Shown here one piece after another: positions 50,107 through 62,500 of a stretch of 64,000 nt of DNA. The first letter of the stretch is position 1. Each line of letters opens with the position of its first letter. Made by a program: the position numbers and the translations under genes. Location of the stretch: contig NC_135251.1 of assembly GCF_964204865.1 (NCBI RefSeq), positions 9,114,001 to 9,178,000 on the forward strand, in the 5' to 3' direction. The stretch is from Styela clava. Its lineage: Eukaryota > Chordata > Ascidiacea > Stolidobranchia > Styelidae. The notes below the pieces were generated by a model, which was not told where the DNA came from, did no database searches, and saw nothing but the letters and a program-made list of their open reading frames with translations.

Positions 50107-51053
50107 TTTTCATCAAGTTTTAATCGCCTTAAAATAAACTGAAGATAAATTAAACACCAGTTTCCATATTCTCAATTACTAACAGCATACTAATGTAGAG
50201 TAAAACTTATTTGGATCTGTAGAAATACCCCGCCGAAAAATCTGTTGTTATGTGGAATAAACCATGCGTACATAACGCACAAACTAATTGAATGAACGAA
50301 TTTAACGGTAACGGATTGAAAGTTGAACAGATTAGATTAATTCATTCAATAACCTGACGTTATTGAAGTACTCTGTATATCTTACATTAATAATTTAAAT
50401 TACTCATTACCGGAAGTATTTCAGTCGCTTAAATCATAATTTATTTTTATTGTGCCTATAGTCTCTGTCTCTTAATCGTAATAATATATGACGCGCTATA
50501 ATTTTTGCAATCATTCAATCTTTTTGCCACCGCCTCTATCTCTTAGTTATAACAAAATAACATATGTGAATGTACCGATTTTTCAATCTACCAAGATTAG
50601 GCTGCATACTTTAATATTAGTATACATGCGCTATTATGTGCTATTTGCTTCTTCTGCTCTTATTGTCAATGTAATTTATTAGCGGCTATGTTATACATTC
50701 AAGCAACATAATATAGATTCAATCGTTAGCCCGCCCATGTCTCCGCTTTACATGGGAGCTTATAACGTTGCTACAAACGCTGAAAAAGTCCGAGCAGTAA
50801 CAAATGTGCTGTACATTTTGTACAATGTTCAAATACTGCATATATCTATATTTTATAGTTGAATTGTGTTAAATAATTAAATTCCGATTAAGGTAGTAAT
50901 AAAGTCGGCATCGACTCTGAAATATTATTTTCTTGCAATACAGATTATGTTGATATTCAATAAAGACTGCCATTTGTGATTGATAGTTAATTATACAACA
51001 GCTTTTATTAATCGATGAAGAATATATATTGGCTATTTGGTTCATGGAATTTT

Positions 51054-51371
51054 ATGAAATTGTTGATCGTTCAGTTTGTTTACTTCTTGGTGTTTAAGTT
51101 TGTCAACATTACGGTATTATTAGGAGAGTTAACAAACTTGGATGGCGATGAGCATGGCTGGTGGCATTGGAAAACCCCTGACAATTGTGAAAGGGGGGAA
51201 ATTAGATTTGTCTTGTCTTTCCCACGCGGCCTTCATTACACGCTAATACCCTGCATTGCTTCAATTTACCGTTTTGCGTTACATGTATTGCTAGTTTGCT
51301 TCCACTCTCACCATTTCAGCAGTTCAACACAAACAAACCGACAACATGGTCGTGAGCCATTACCTATATAA
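51054..51371 (+). CDS. hypothetical ORF in the highly conserved island of block II
   Basis: Same 105-residue frame as at 25504, with one silent difference. Here the frame can extend upstream to an ATG at 51015, because the stop found in block I (TAA) reads TAT. Function unknown; it may be non-coding. Confidence 0.3.
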   Translation: MKLLIVQFVYFLVFKFVNITVLLGELTNLDGDEHGWWHWKTPDNCERGEIRFVLSFPRGLHYTLIPCIASIYRFALHVLLVCFHSHHFSSSTQTNRQHGREPLPI

Positions 51372-52235
51372 AACAATGAGAAGCAAACACGGAAGCTTGT
51401 ATTTATCATCTGACCATTGCAGGTTATTTATTGCTAATAAAAAATATAGGTTAAAGCATTTCTAGTTGCATTGAGAAAAGTCATAAAGTGAATCTGGTAA
51501 TCTCTGGCTAATACTTTATCCAACGTGAAATCTTTTGATTCAGTTTCATTAAGCATAATTCAAATTTTAACGATTAGATTTATGATTGTTCACAACTCAT
51601 TATCAAACTAAATCTAATACGCTAATTGTGCAAATATGCATAAGCGCTACAATACGTTGCTTGTGATTTATATGATTATACGGCATTCTCTCTTGTATTA
51701 GTGGGGTGGTAACTTTGAAGTGAAACAAGATATTTTCTGATAGCTTTTCCACAAAATTTTCAGATTATAAAATCTTTATATAAGTCAGATCATTTGAACG
51801 TTCACTCATAGCAAAACTAAAATTTAAAATACATGGCAACATTTGTTAATAGATTATTGCGTCATACATTAATTTAGATACATTACATACATTAAGTTGG
51901 TAAAAAGTTTTTAGGAAAACTTTTCCGTCCACAATCTGCATATTAATCTAATAAACCCTGTTTATGAAATATCTTTTCCATTTTTTTCCATATCTTCCAA
52001 ATAAGGCCTAATAAGTAGATAACGTGATAAATCGTTCAAAAATCAGCAAAAGACACAATTCTGTTTTAAATGTGAAATTTATTGGATACAGAATCCAGAA
52101 TAATTTTTTTTTCAGGAAAAAATATTTAGAGTAAAGTAAGTTGGTTACAATAGCAACTATTTTTAAGGTATTTTTGTTGCGTTGAGTCATTTCTCTACTC
52201 AGCAAAATTTTTTCAGAGAAATGAATCGGCAATTA

Positions 52236-52590
52236 TATATATATTTGGCTTCTGTTAGCCTTGGTTTAAATATAACTGGTTAGTAAGATTCCAACTGTTT
52301 GTTACTTTTGGTTTTCCTATATTAAACAATAACATCTTAGGTTGCAAGAAATCCAACAATACTTGTACGAAACTGGGATATCGTGAGTCAATGAAAACTC
52401 ATACTATTCAAAAAATCTATATTTGGCTTCTGTTACCCTTGGTTTAAATATAACTGGTTAGTAAGAGTCCAAACGTTTGTTACTTTTGCTTTTTCTACAT
52501 TAAACAATAACATCTTGCGTTGCAAGAAATCCAACAAACTTGTACGAAACGGGATATCGAAGTCCATGAAAACTCATACTATTGAACAAA
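52236..52590. repeat. ~178-bp tandem duplication upstream of receptor 4
   Basis: Same two-copy structure as upstream of receptor 1, inherited in the block duplication. Confidence 0.8.
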
Positions 52591-52730
52591 TCGTAAAATA
52601 TTTCTCAATTTTTTTCAGTTTCATCTAAAAAAGGCGATTCAATAACTTCAAAACATAAAGTGGTTTCAATAATTTTTCCTGACAGAATTTTTATTTTGAC
52701 TACAATGTATTGATATATCACAAAACACAT

Positions 52731-52872
52731 GCAGTATTTGCAATTGGCAGATATCTTCGTTCAGCGCGAAGACAAAAAAATTTACGTGGATATGTTGTTT
52801 TGATACACATAAGTTAGAAGTGATTGATTTAAATTTCACGCTAAGCTTGCCGATTGCAAGGCGGTATTTAAG
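52731..52872 (+). promoter_or_regulatory. putative core promoter of receptor 4
   Basis: GCAGTATTTGCAATTGGCAG block, and GTATTTAAG at 52864-52872, 95 bp before the ATG. It has one T-to-A change in the first block relative to receptor 1. Confidence 0.5.
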
Positions 52873-52958
52873 CACTTGAGACAAACTAGAACAGTTGAAG
52901 ACGATGAGAAAAAAATAATTTATTATAGTTGTCTCTAATTCAAAATGAACTAACAAAA

Positions 52959-55541
52959 ATGAATCGAATTTTATTGTTCGTGATTTTATTGCTAAGCTCA
53001 AGTAAGTCATTTCTTATGCAATTTTTTTTTATTGTTTTCTTGATCAAGCATTAATATTTAAATACGTCATAACATAAAACAAGTAATTGTAAATTTATTA
53101 TTTTGTTTATTATTTTCTCAGATACTCTTGAAGGCAGAAAGTGCAAAAGCATTGAAGTAACACAAGATTTAAGCGGGGACGTGGAATCTCCAACAAGTAA
53201 AGCAGAATGTTCCTGGGATTGGGTCCATTGTTCCTGGGAGTTTTATTTCCCAACCGATCTTCATCATACCATGTTTCGGATGACTTTCACAACCAATTTT
53301 GTACAAACAAAGAGAAATCTTATACGGATGGGTGGTGGTTCTACGCCAAGCTGTAAGTATAAGTTATGACAGATAATTTTATTATACATAAAATGTTGTA
53401 ATGAATACCTAGAGTAGCCTACTCGAACTGAAAAAGTTTTTTCTTTTCTCCCAAAAAATATATTTTTTTCTTCGTGTATTTCTGAATATTGTCCTATTAT
53501 AGTATTCATTGAGTCATCAATTTTCTCGTATTAGAATTTGTGAAATTGCATGGCTGTACTTTTTACGTGCTGAAGTTTTATAATTTTAATTCAACATTGC
53601 TTCTGATTGTGCTACAAATAAACGTTTTGGAAAGATAAACAAGTTGCTTCTGGCGACTATACACATATATATAATTATTCAAGCAATTCACGAGGGACAA
53701 GCAGTACACGATCTGATAGGGGTAGAGTTATTTGTATTACTATGTTGTGCTTGTCTTTTATAACATTTAGGTTGTTGGACAAACTATTACGTCAATTTTA
53801 AATCTGCCAACGACGATATATGTTGGATAACGTACAACTCAAATCTATGCTTGGACAGAATCAAGCAATCAGGATGCGAGACCAGAGATTGGGGCATCAA
53901 TGTTAATCATACAATGGTTTTGTACAAATGCGAACCATCAAAAGCACAATTCAACTTGAGCTACGAGTATATCGATTGCATAACAGGTAATTTGCTCTAT
54001 TCTCTATTGCCTCCAATCATATGTGCTCAAAAACAACGTTTCCAGTAAAATATCAATTATATTTTCGAGTTATATATTTGATGACGTAAATAATGACACT
54101 CTTTGAATCGTGCTATCGATAGTATATTGTACGAACAATGTAGGAAATCTGCCGCCAAATAGGCTAGTTATATCGATCGGCTTCTGTGGGACTAACTACT
54201 TGTCCTTCTTCTATGATTATCTGACGGTGGATCTAGATGCGTATAACGCTAGAGTGCTGTAGCTAGAGTAAAAATAACCATCCTTGATGATTCGAGAATC
54301 TTGTGGTAAATAAAGGCAGACTAAACGTTACAAAAATACATTTGTGTTAGTGTGCAATAAGACTCTTGGATCACAAGACTGTTGACTTTTGCTAGTATTT
54401 GAAATTAAATCTTATTCATTTCAGGAAACAGAATAGAATCCCCGGAAACTACATCGCAACCTACAACCTATCAATCACTACAACCTACAACGCATTCAAA
54501 ACCAACAACAACAGTCGCTGAAACTACTAGAAATATAAAAACACCATTCAGTCATTATGGTATAACAAACACAGTCAATGAGCCTTCAATTTATTCGCAA
54601 GCAATCGAGGATTATCAGGACGATCCCATTACGATGTCTCCCCAAACAATGGGAATGATTATTGGGATGGTTGTTCTAGCATTCATCCTACAAATTACAG
54701 CATGCAAAGCATATTTTTATTGGAAAAATAGGTGAGCTCGGAGTTGATATTTTCATATTTATATATTTTTCTTATATTTCTCGTTGTGCAATGAATAGTT
54801 TTCATTTTCCCTTTCTTGGAACATAAGTTATTCAACTAATATTTTTCAATTATAGATTTATATATGTTTGAAATTAGAATCAAAGCTTTCTGATATTTTT
54901 TTTCAAAAAAAAATTACAATCCGCGACTTTTTTTTCACGAGTCACAGTTGAAAAAAATATTAATAGTTTACAGATAAGTTATTCTCACGCACAGGGTCAA
55001 AATATCCATCTTACTGATCAAACGTACGATATCAATTCAAAATGAACACCAAAATAACTTAGATCCAGATAAGTGATTATAAAACAAATTTTATTCACAA
55101 TTAAAATTTTATTCTGTGGTTTTATACAAGATTATACCATTGCATACGTTTCTTCACATTGGCTCATAACTATCATTAATTAATTAAAAAAAATTAATCT
55201 TCAGAAATCGTCAAACACAAGAGGAAGAGAATCAGATCAATACTTATGCTGTGAACCGCCCGTTACCAGATCCGCCTTCAGATCCTTTGTACGAAGAAGT
55301 GAAGAATCCACTGCTTAGAACTGAAGCTGGACCAACACCGCAAATCACGATACCAATGAATAACGCGCGATATATTGCGCTGCACACCAATGTTAACACG
55401 TCACGTCCAATGAATAATCAGGCATCGTCACAACCTGCCATGGCATCATCGAGTCAGGGTGATTATGAGGTCTCGTTTGTAAACGAGCCCGAATCCGAAT
55501 ACATTCCTATGAAAAGTGTACAATTTCGTTCTGCTTTCTAG
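52959..55541 (+). CDS. CUB-like type I signalling receptor 4 (377 aa)
   Basis: Exons 52959-53001, 53122-53352, 53771-53986, 54425-54731 and 55205-55541 join in phases 1, 1, 1, 2. Residues 1-15 are the signal peptide, 21-91 the CUB-like domain (LSGDVESPTS, Cys pairs, HCSWEFYFPTD, FRMTFTTNF), and 92-163 a Cys-rich region with NHT and NLS glycosylation sites. A Thr/Ser/Pro stalk follows at 164-236, then the TM helix about 239-257. The tail (267-377) has RPLPDPP (284-290), a class I SH3-type RxxPxxP motif, and tyrosines in YEEV (295), YIAL (322), YEVS (353) and YIPM (365). YIPM fits the YxxM site recognised by PI3-kinase p85 SH2 domains. This is the intact counterpart of receptor 1. The likely role is a surface recognition receptor; ligand and pathway are inferred from motifs only. 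Confidence 0.8.
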
Positions 55542-56179
55542 AATAACCCGATTGGATGATTTGAATCGGAAATGTGTTGTATAGATTATATTTGTCCTAT
55601 ATATTGAAGGACTAAAGTGAAATTATATTCCGCGTGCTAAGCGAGTCCGACTGAAATATTTCAATCGGGAATATGTTAACCTATCCTTTTTTTTGACGAT
55701 GACAAAGTGGGAACGCACTACTTTATTCAAATCACACAAACGTCCCAAGGACTGTACTATAAACGGCAATTTTTTATGTCATCTATGGGAAACAGTCGAA
55801 TTTTTTTCAAACCTAAATAAGATCCACGCACGAGTAAAAAACTTATTATTTTCGAAATTAATAATCAAATTTTAAAATTCGGCATCATAAGGATTGGAAG
55901 TTATGATTCTGGTATATCTGTCTTAAATTAATATTAATATTTTTATATGAATATTTATATGATTATTCTTGATTTATATTATGGTATTAGTAAGTTAATT
56001 AGTATTTTATATCTTATTGAATAATTTTTAGGATTTCTCATTGTTTGTCGATGACAGCGCTTCCGACTGTTTTACAATTTGACATAGCAATGTGACAATT
56101 TTAATCAATACTGTTGGCCAAGCAAACGTAAAATGCAACTAGTTTTTATGGAATTTTTAGGCAAGATTGGTCGAGTTCA
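55542..56179. other. 3' flank of receptor 4
   Basis: Collinear with 29511-30168 of block I, with small indels. No gene seen. Confidence 0.5.
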
Positions 56180-57295
56180 GGGGCCCCATTCACAAAGCTT
56201 CGTTACCGCTTAACGTGTTAGTTAAGCACCGACTTTCTCGTGAAAAGCAAAAATGGTATTCACAGAGCTTCGTAAATATTCGAGAGAAATTATTCGAGAG
56301 AGTTTTTTTGGCGCCAAATGAGACGTCTCGTAAAGTGCCTTCTTCTCACATTTTATCGAGAATCGGTATTCACGAAAGTTCTTTAACCGCTGAAGAGCTC
56401 GCTAGCTAACGAGAACAATCTTCGCCTCGTTAACAGTTCGGATTGCTCTCAGCAGTGATTCAAATTAAAATAGGCTCGTTGGGACGTTAGCATACTTTGT
56501 AAAAATTGGCATAGTATCAAGGGGCCTTACTCAGGTAAGCGTGTATGTAGTCTAGTGCCGTTAACTTAGCTGTGGAATATCTGCCGCATTTACAGATTAA
56601 ACTAGGGTTGAGATTCAGAGATTGTTCAGTTGTTGAAGTCATTGTTTTTTGTTTATTCTAGCATTGGCCTACAGTATTATGAACACAGATTCACAAATGG
56701 CTACCTATATTGAAGCTTGCAGAAGAAAAGTCCAACAATCTCTCCATGTCGTATCCGAAAGAAAAAAATTAGCTAGATGCAAATGAAAGGACCTTAATAG
56801 AGGACTATAGACTCAATGAAAAATTAAAAATATGGAATCTTAACAAGCTTTGGCAACTCACTGATTTTATTGTCTGTTACACAAATAGTTCACAATATGT
56901 AATTTGTTTTGTGGCAATAAATCTCTCTCTGTGTAACTTCAGCATTCATTCCATGTAGCCTATCCGTCAGTCTATAGATTACGCCACTGCTATATGAACA
57001 AAATTTCAAAACGCAGGCTGCAAAGGTGAAGCAGAGAAAGCCGATAGGTTACCGCGAAGGCGAAAGACGCTCGACCGTAAGCGGCGACAACTGATACGGC
57101 TGAGTGATCAGTCAGTGCATTTTGTTCAACTGCGACCGTGCGTAAGATTTCGAGAGAATGCTAGTGACCGTGCGTCAAGTGCTTACGAGGTCTTTGGTGA
57201 ATCGCATTTAACGAGATTTCGCTATCACGATTCTGAGGGACACAGTTACGAGATCGTAAACCCGGCTTTTTACGAAGTTTAGCGAATGGCGCCCC
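56180..57295. mobile_element. non-autonomous DNA transposon with terminal inverted repeats
   Basis: The left end GGGGCCCCATTCACAAAGCT mirrors the right end, which reverse-complemented reads GGGGCGCCATTCGCTAAACT; similarity continues into CTTCGTA. The empty site in block I (TCGAGTTCAGGTTACAG, about 30168) shows a clean insertion, with CAG on both sides consistent with a 3-bp target duplication. The interior has subterminal repeats of the CTTCGTAA and GAGCTCGCTAGC type. It also has a short open frame (about 56680-56787) preceded by a TTTATTCTAG acceptor-like sequence, possibly a captured exon. No transposase is seen; the superfamily is unassigned. Confidence 0.8.
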
Positions 57296-59331
57296 AGGTT
57301 ACATACAGTCTGTCGTTACATCTTGGTAAACAATAGATGGGGATTTACACTACAGCAGGGGTCGTATTACAGTTTATTCATTCACATACAATAAAATTAT
57401 TCGATCACTTTTAACAGTACTGTTTTTTTTTTTGAAGCGTCATATCCTGGTTTTAGACGAGCATTGTTTTCTATTTAAAAACGTGAAATCTCTTGATATT
57501 GAATCAAATGTCAATGAACAGATTTTTTTTCTTCAAAAATAATACCATCGACACCACCCAAATAAATATAACTTCATCCAATTTTTTTTTTTTTGCATTT
57601 ATCTGCTCATAATAAAAGTATTGAACTTATTTATACTTTAGCTCTGTTTCCCGGATTCTGTGATTAAAAATTAGAACGCGCGATTCTCATTTATGTAATC
57701 CGAACACTAGTGCGTTTTACACCGTTTTCCAAACGCATGGGATTTTGTTACACCACTTTTATTTATTATTTTATCAGTCACGTTCATTGTATATATTGAA
57801 TATTATTAATGTTTTCTTATTCGCTCCATTTCAATTATATATCTGTTCCAGTCACAGCATTGATGAGAAATATTATGTTTGAATGAGGTAGGGGTTGGAC
57901 ACTGGCGCAATTTCATAAAACTCAAATAAAATGAATACAATTTTAAATACATAAAATGTTTGACTCAGAAAAAATAAAAAATTTTTTCAATATTCATGCC
58001 TTCATTTTTATGCTAATATGTCATTTCATTTTTCTATCCTTTCCATTCACCGGAGTATGTGTATCGTGTAAGGTAAAGTGGAGTCACTAGCAGAAATTTT
58101 ATACATGATCTCATGAAACCCGTCGATTATTCTTAAACTTAAATTCGACAGATAAAAGAGTTAGGGATTTTATATTATTCAAAGTCATTTAATAATATTG
58201 AAATTCTGAAATGAATGAACATTAATGAACAGAAGCTTCGAGTCCTATATATATATTTAAAAATATTCTCGCATAAAGTATAAGATAAAAGTAGCAATAA
58301 CATTTGAAAATTATTTATTTTATCATTGTGTGTATTATTGTTGTACTTGTGTTTATATTTTGAATAAAACTACATTGAATAACTTTACTATCGATTAGTA
58401 TTCTATGTCATATGGGTAATTCTTGGCGTATCTTGTATTGAAATTTAAATCTCTAGCCATATCAGTGATCCAACCTGCATTAAAAAATGATGCGCGACTC
58501 TTTTCACCCCGAAATCTAGACTTTTGCTTCTATTTACATTCTGTATTCATTTAGGGTACTTCATGTATGGTTGAAAAATAAACTATTGGTTATTGAATAC
58601 TGTTTCGTCGAATAGTAACTATCAGACATTTTTGCTCTAGCCATAAATGTATCTGTGCAATAAAGTGAAATATTCATTATTTTATGCCTTTATAATTTAC
58701 TCTTTCAAATGTAGCAGTCGGATTATATTCGGAGGTGAGGTATAATGAAAATGTAGGTTCAGTAATAATTTGTCTAAAAATCAGCATATTCAGCAAAGAG
58801 CTCGATTTTGATTCAGCGATTCGTAATTTAAAATCACTTTGATACAGATTCTGTGATAATTCTTTTGCGGTGTATTCATGATTTTTTTACGGATAATATT
58901 CAGAGTATTCAAACCATGACTAGGATAATATTTCACTTCAGACAAAAAATTAAAATTATCAATGTTCACAACATTGCGGTTGTATTGAGTCTTACTTATA
59001 GCAGATGAGTCAAAGCAGTGAATCTGCATGCATATCTATATAGGGCGCTCATTAGCTTTGGTTTAAATATAGCCTGCTATTAAAAGAATAAAACTTCGAT
59101 GCCTTGGGTTTTCCTACTTTGAACAACTACATCTTACATTGCAAAAAATCCAACAATACTTGGACGAAATCTGGATATCGTGAGTCATTGGAAATGTATA
59201 CTATTTAAAATATCGTAAAATATTTCTCAATTTTACTAGTTTCAGATGAATAAGGACGATCCAATAACCTCATTATATCAAGTAGTTTCAAGGAGTTTTT
59301 CTGACGTACATTGATACATCACAAAACTCTT
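57296..59331. other. intergenic region between receptors 4 and 5
   Basis: Collinear with 30170-32167 of block I. No gene seen. Confidence 0.5.
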
Positions 59332-59479
59332 GCAGTATTTGCATTTGACAGATATCTTCATTCAGCGAAGACAAAGAATTTTATGTAAAAATGTTGTTTT
59401 AATACATATACGTTGAAAGCGATTGTTTCAAATTTAGAAACTTCAATCAGTGTTTTCCGATTGCAACGCGGTATTTGAG
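59332..59479 (+). promoter_or_regulatory. putative core promoter of receptor 5
   Basis: Same blocks as receptor 2, but the TATA-like box reads GTATTTGAG (59471-59479), an A-to-G change that could weaken it. Confidence 0.45.
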
Positions 59480-59548
59480 CACTTGTGACAAATAAACAGT
59501 GAAAAGTACTTTGAATACAGTTTCTTCAACTTAGGATATTTAACAAAA

Positions 59549-62500
59549 ATGAATCGAATTTTCTTACTCGTAATTTTATTGATAAGCACAAGTAAGTCAT
59601 TTCCTATGCTGTTTTTTTTTCATAGTTTTCTTGATCAAGCCCTAAAACGTAAATACGTTCCATAACATTGAACAGTAGTAGAAAACGAAGAGAAAACAAA
59701 CTAGTAGAAAACAAAGGTAACATTACGACTAAATCAAATGACCATCCTGATTGGTTACAATTTCAAGCTGAATTTTAAAATTTGATAATAATAAGAGCTT
59801 CAAATGAGATCTTTGAAGGTCGAAGAGGAGAAGGGTTCCATGTGAACAGCAGTTGAACATGGGTCAGTCGGCCCTGAGGAACAAGCGAACGCAGTTCGAC
59901 GGGGGGCGTTGCTCGCTTTTGCCCCCGGTGTCCGAAAGGGAATCTGGTTAATATTCCCGAGCCTCGTCACGGAGATTGGCGCTTCGGCGCCCGGTGCGGC
60001 GACGCAACCGAACTCGGAGACGCTGGGGTGGGTGCCGGGAAGAGTTCTCTTTTCTTGGTAAGGAACGCAGGCCCTGGAATCGGTTTGCCCGGAGATGGGG
60101 CTGGCAGCTACGTAAAGCACCGGAAAATCTACAATCTGATAACTTTTTTAGAATGATATAAATGACTTCAATCATATATAAATCTGAACAATCCATGATC
60201 GATATAATCAGAAATTTTTCATTGAGTATATCCCAACTTCTGATTGTGTGCTTGCATATTGTTCACTACTTTTTGACCGAAGAAATATTTTAAAACAAGA
60301 ACTTTTATTGTCTGAATCTTTAACAAAGTTTATAAAATAAAACATAATAATTCCTCTTCACTCACAGTGGTTTCATCTTTGAACGGCAAGAAGTGTTTAG
60401 AATATCCCGATGTCAGATATGATCTGAGCGGGCGAGTTGAATCTTCAACGAATGATAAAGAATGTCGGGAGAGTGACATGTATTGTTCATGGAGATTTTA
60501 TTTCCCAACTGATCTACATCATACTATGTTTCAAATGACTTTCACAACCAATTTTGTTCAAAGTGAGAGAAATCTTGTACAGATGGGTGGTGGGGATACA
60601 CCAAGCTGTAAGTTCTGACAGATATTTTTATATACATTAAACAACTGAAAAAATTCTTCTTTACATAAAAATTCTTGCGCGTGTCTTATTATTGTTTTAT
60701 TATAGTATTCACAATGTCCAACTTTGATATATCAGAACCTGTAATATTGCATATCTTTTTCACGTACGGAAGTTTTATATTTTAACACTGTTTCTGAATA
60801 TGTACCAAATAATACATTTTTGGGAAGCAATACAAGTTTATTAGGAATACTTCACAAATATTTCAGAACTTAAATACAAGGCACAAGTTACTTGTACAGG
60901 GTATAGTAAAAAGTGATAAAGTGATTTGTATTTCAATGTTATGCTTGTCTTTTATAACGTTAAGGTTGTTGGAGAAGCGATTACATCAATTTTAAATCAG
61001 TCAACGACCAAATATGTTGGATAACGTACAACTCTGATCTCTGCTTGGACAGAATCAAACAATCAGGATGTGAGACAAGAGATTGGGGCATCAATGTTAC
61101 TCGTACAATGGTTTTATACATATGCGAACCAGCAAAAGCCCAATTCAACTTGAGCTACGAATATATCGATTGCATAACAGGTATTATTTCTCTCATATAA
61201 TTTAAATAGGCGACGTCGTTAAACCCCTGTGATACCATTCGTTATATTGCATTGTTGTTTACGTTTTCTTGTTGTTTTATTGACTTTCGAATATCTTGCT
61301 GTATAACACAGAACTGTCAGAACTTTGTTTCTAAATTGCTCGAATATGTTTGATATTTTTTTCCTAAATCTCTGAAGATAGATTATATATGGCAAATTCA
61401 AATAAATATTGTCTCCTCATATATCGCCGATTCGTACTGATATAAAAAAAAGATCTAGTACAGTGATTCTCAAATAGTAGGGCGCGCCCCACACGGAAGA
61501 CTTTGGAAAAAAATTTGAGAAGACGTGAAGCTAACTAATAATAAAAATATCTGTTAGATTTTATTTTGCCCGCCTTATTTTAGATATTTACATTTCGAAT
61601 GAAACATACTTTCGCCTTACTATATGTTATTTGTAGCTTATTGTTATCTAGTTATTTTAAGGTGAAGAGCGAGACTTCACAAATTTTAATTAGAGATCGA
61701 AGCATAAAAATTTTGAGTACCATTCATCTAGTCTAGTAGGTGGTAATTGAATCAAGCATTTTGAATCAATGTGCCACTAAATATGCTTGTTATATCGATC
61801 GGTTTTTTTTGAGAGGAGGAACGAGGAACTTATCCATTGTCTATGCTTTTGTGACAGTTCAACCATATGTATATTATGCAAGAATGCTGTGGCTAGAGTG
61901 AAAATAACTATCCTAATACCGTTATTAATATTTGGACATAAAGTCAGAAGAAACGTTACAGAAATATATATATTTGTGTTGGTGTGCAGTAAGTCACTTG
62001 AATCACAAAAGAAGGTGGCCTGTTGCTTTTATTCAAAATATAATCCTATTCATTTTAGGAAACACAATAGAATCCCCGGAAACTACATCGCAACCCACAA
62101 CCTATCCACCACTAACAACAACAGTCGCTGAAACTGCTGAAAATATAAAAACACCATCCAGTCATTATGGTATAACAAACACAGTCACTGAGCCTTCAAT
62201 TTCATCGCAAGCAACCGACGATTGCAAAAACGATCCCATGACGATTTCTCCTCAAACAATCGGAATGATTATCGGGATGATTGTTATGGCATTCATCCTA
62301 CAAATTACAGCATTCAAAGCATATTTTTATTGGAAAAATAGGTGAGCTTGGAGTTGAGTTTTTAATTATCGATCTTTAGATCGTGGTTAAATCTGCTTCA
62401 AATTTTGCATGTGCATTTATTATAATTAGCGAATTATTAATTAATTAGTGATGGGACACGCAGTGTCACTATAGAGTCCTAAATCGAAACCGCAGTTTCG

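Larger units (their letters stand above)
45650..50230 (+). repeat. claudin-like tandem unit C
   Basis: Collinear with units A and B: 45640-46030 matches B, 46030-46540 matches A (15400-15880), 46600-47300 matches both. The 3' part matches A down to the trailer after the stop. It is placed between receptor 3 and receptor 4. Confidence 0.75.

Noticed and set aside
52959-55541. ITIM in the receptor tail
   Set aside because: The tyrosines do not have I/L/V/S at position -2 together with I/L/V at +3, so a strict ITIM is absent.
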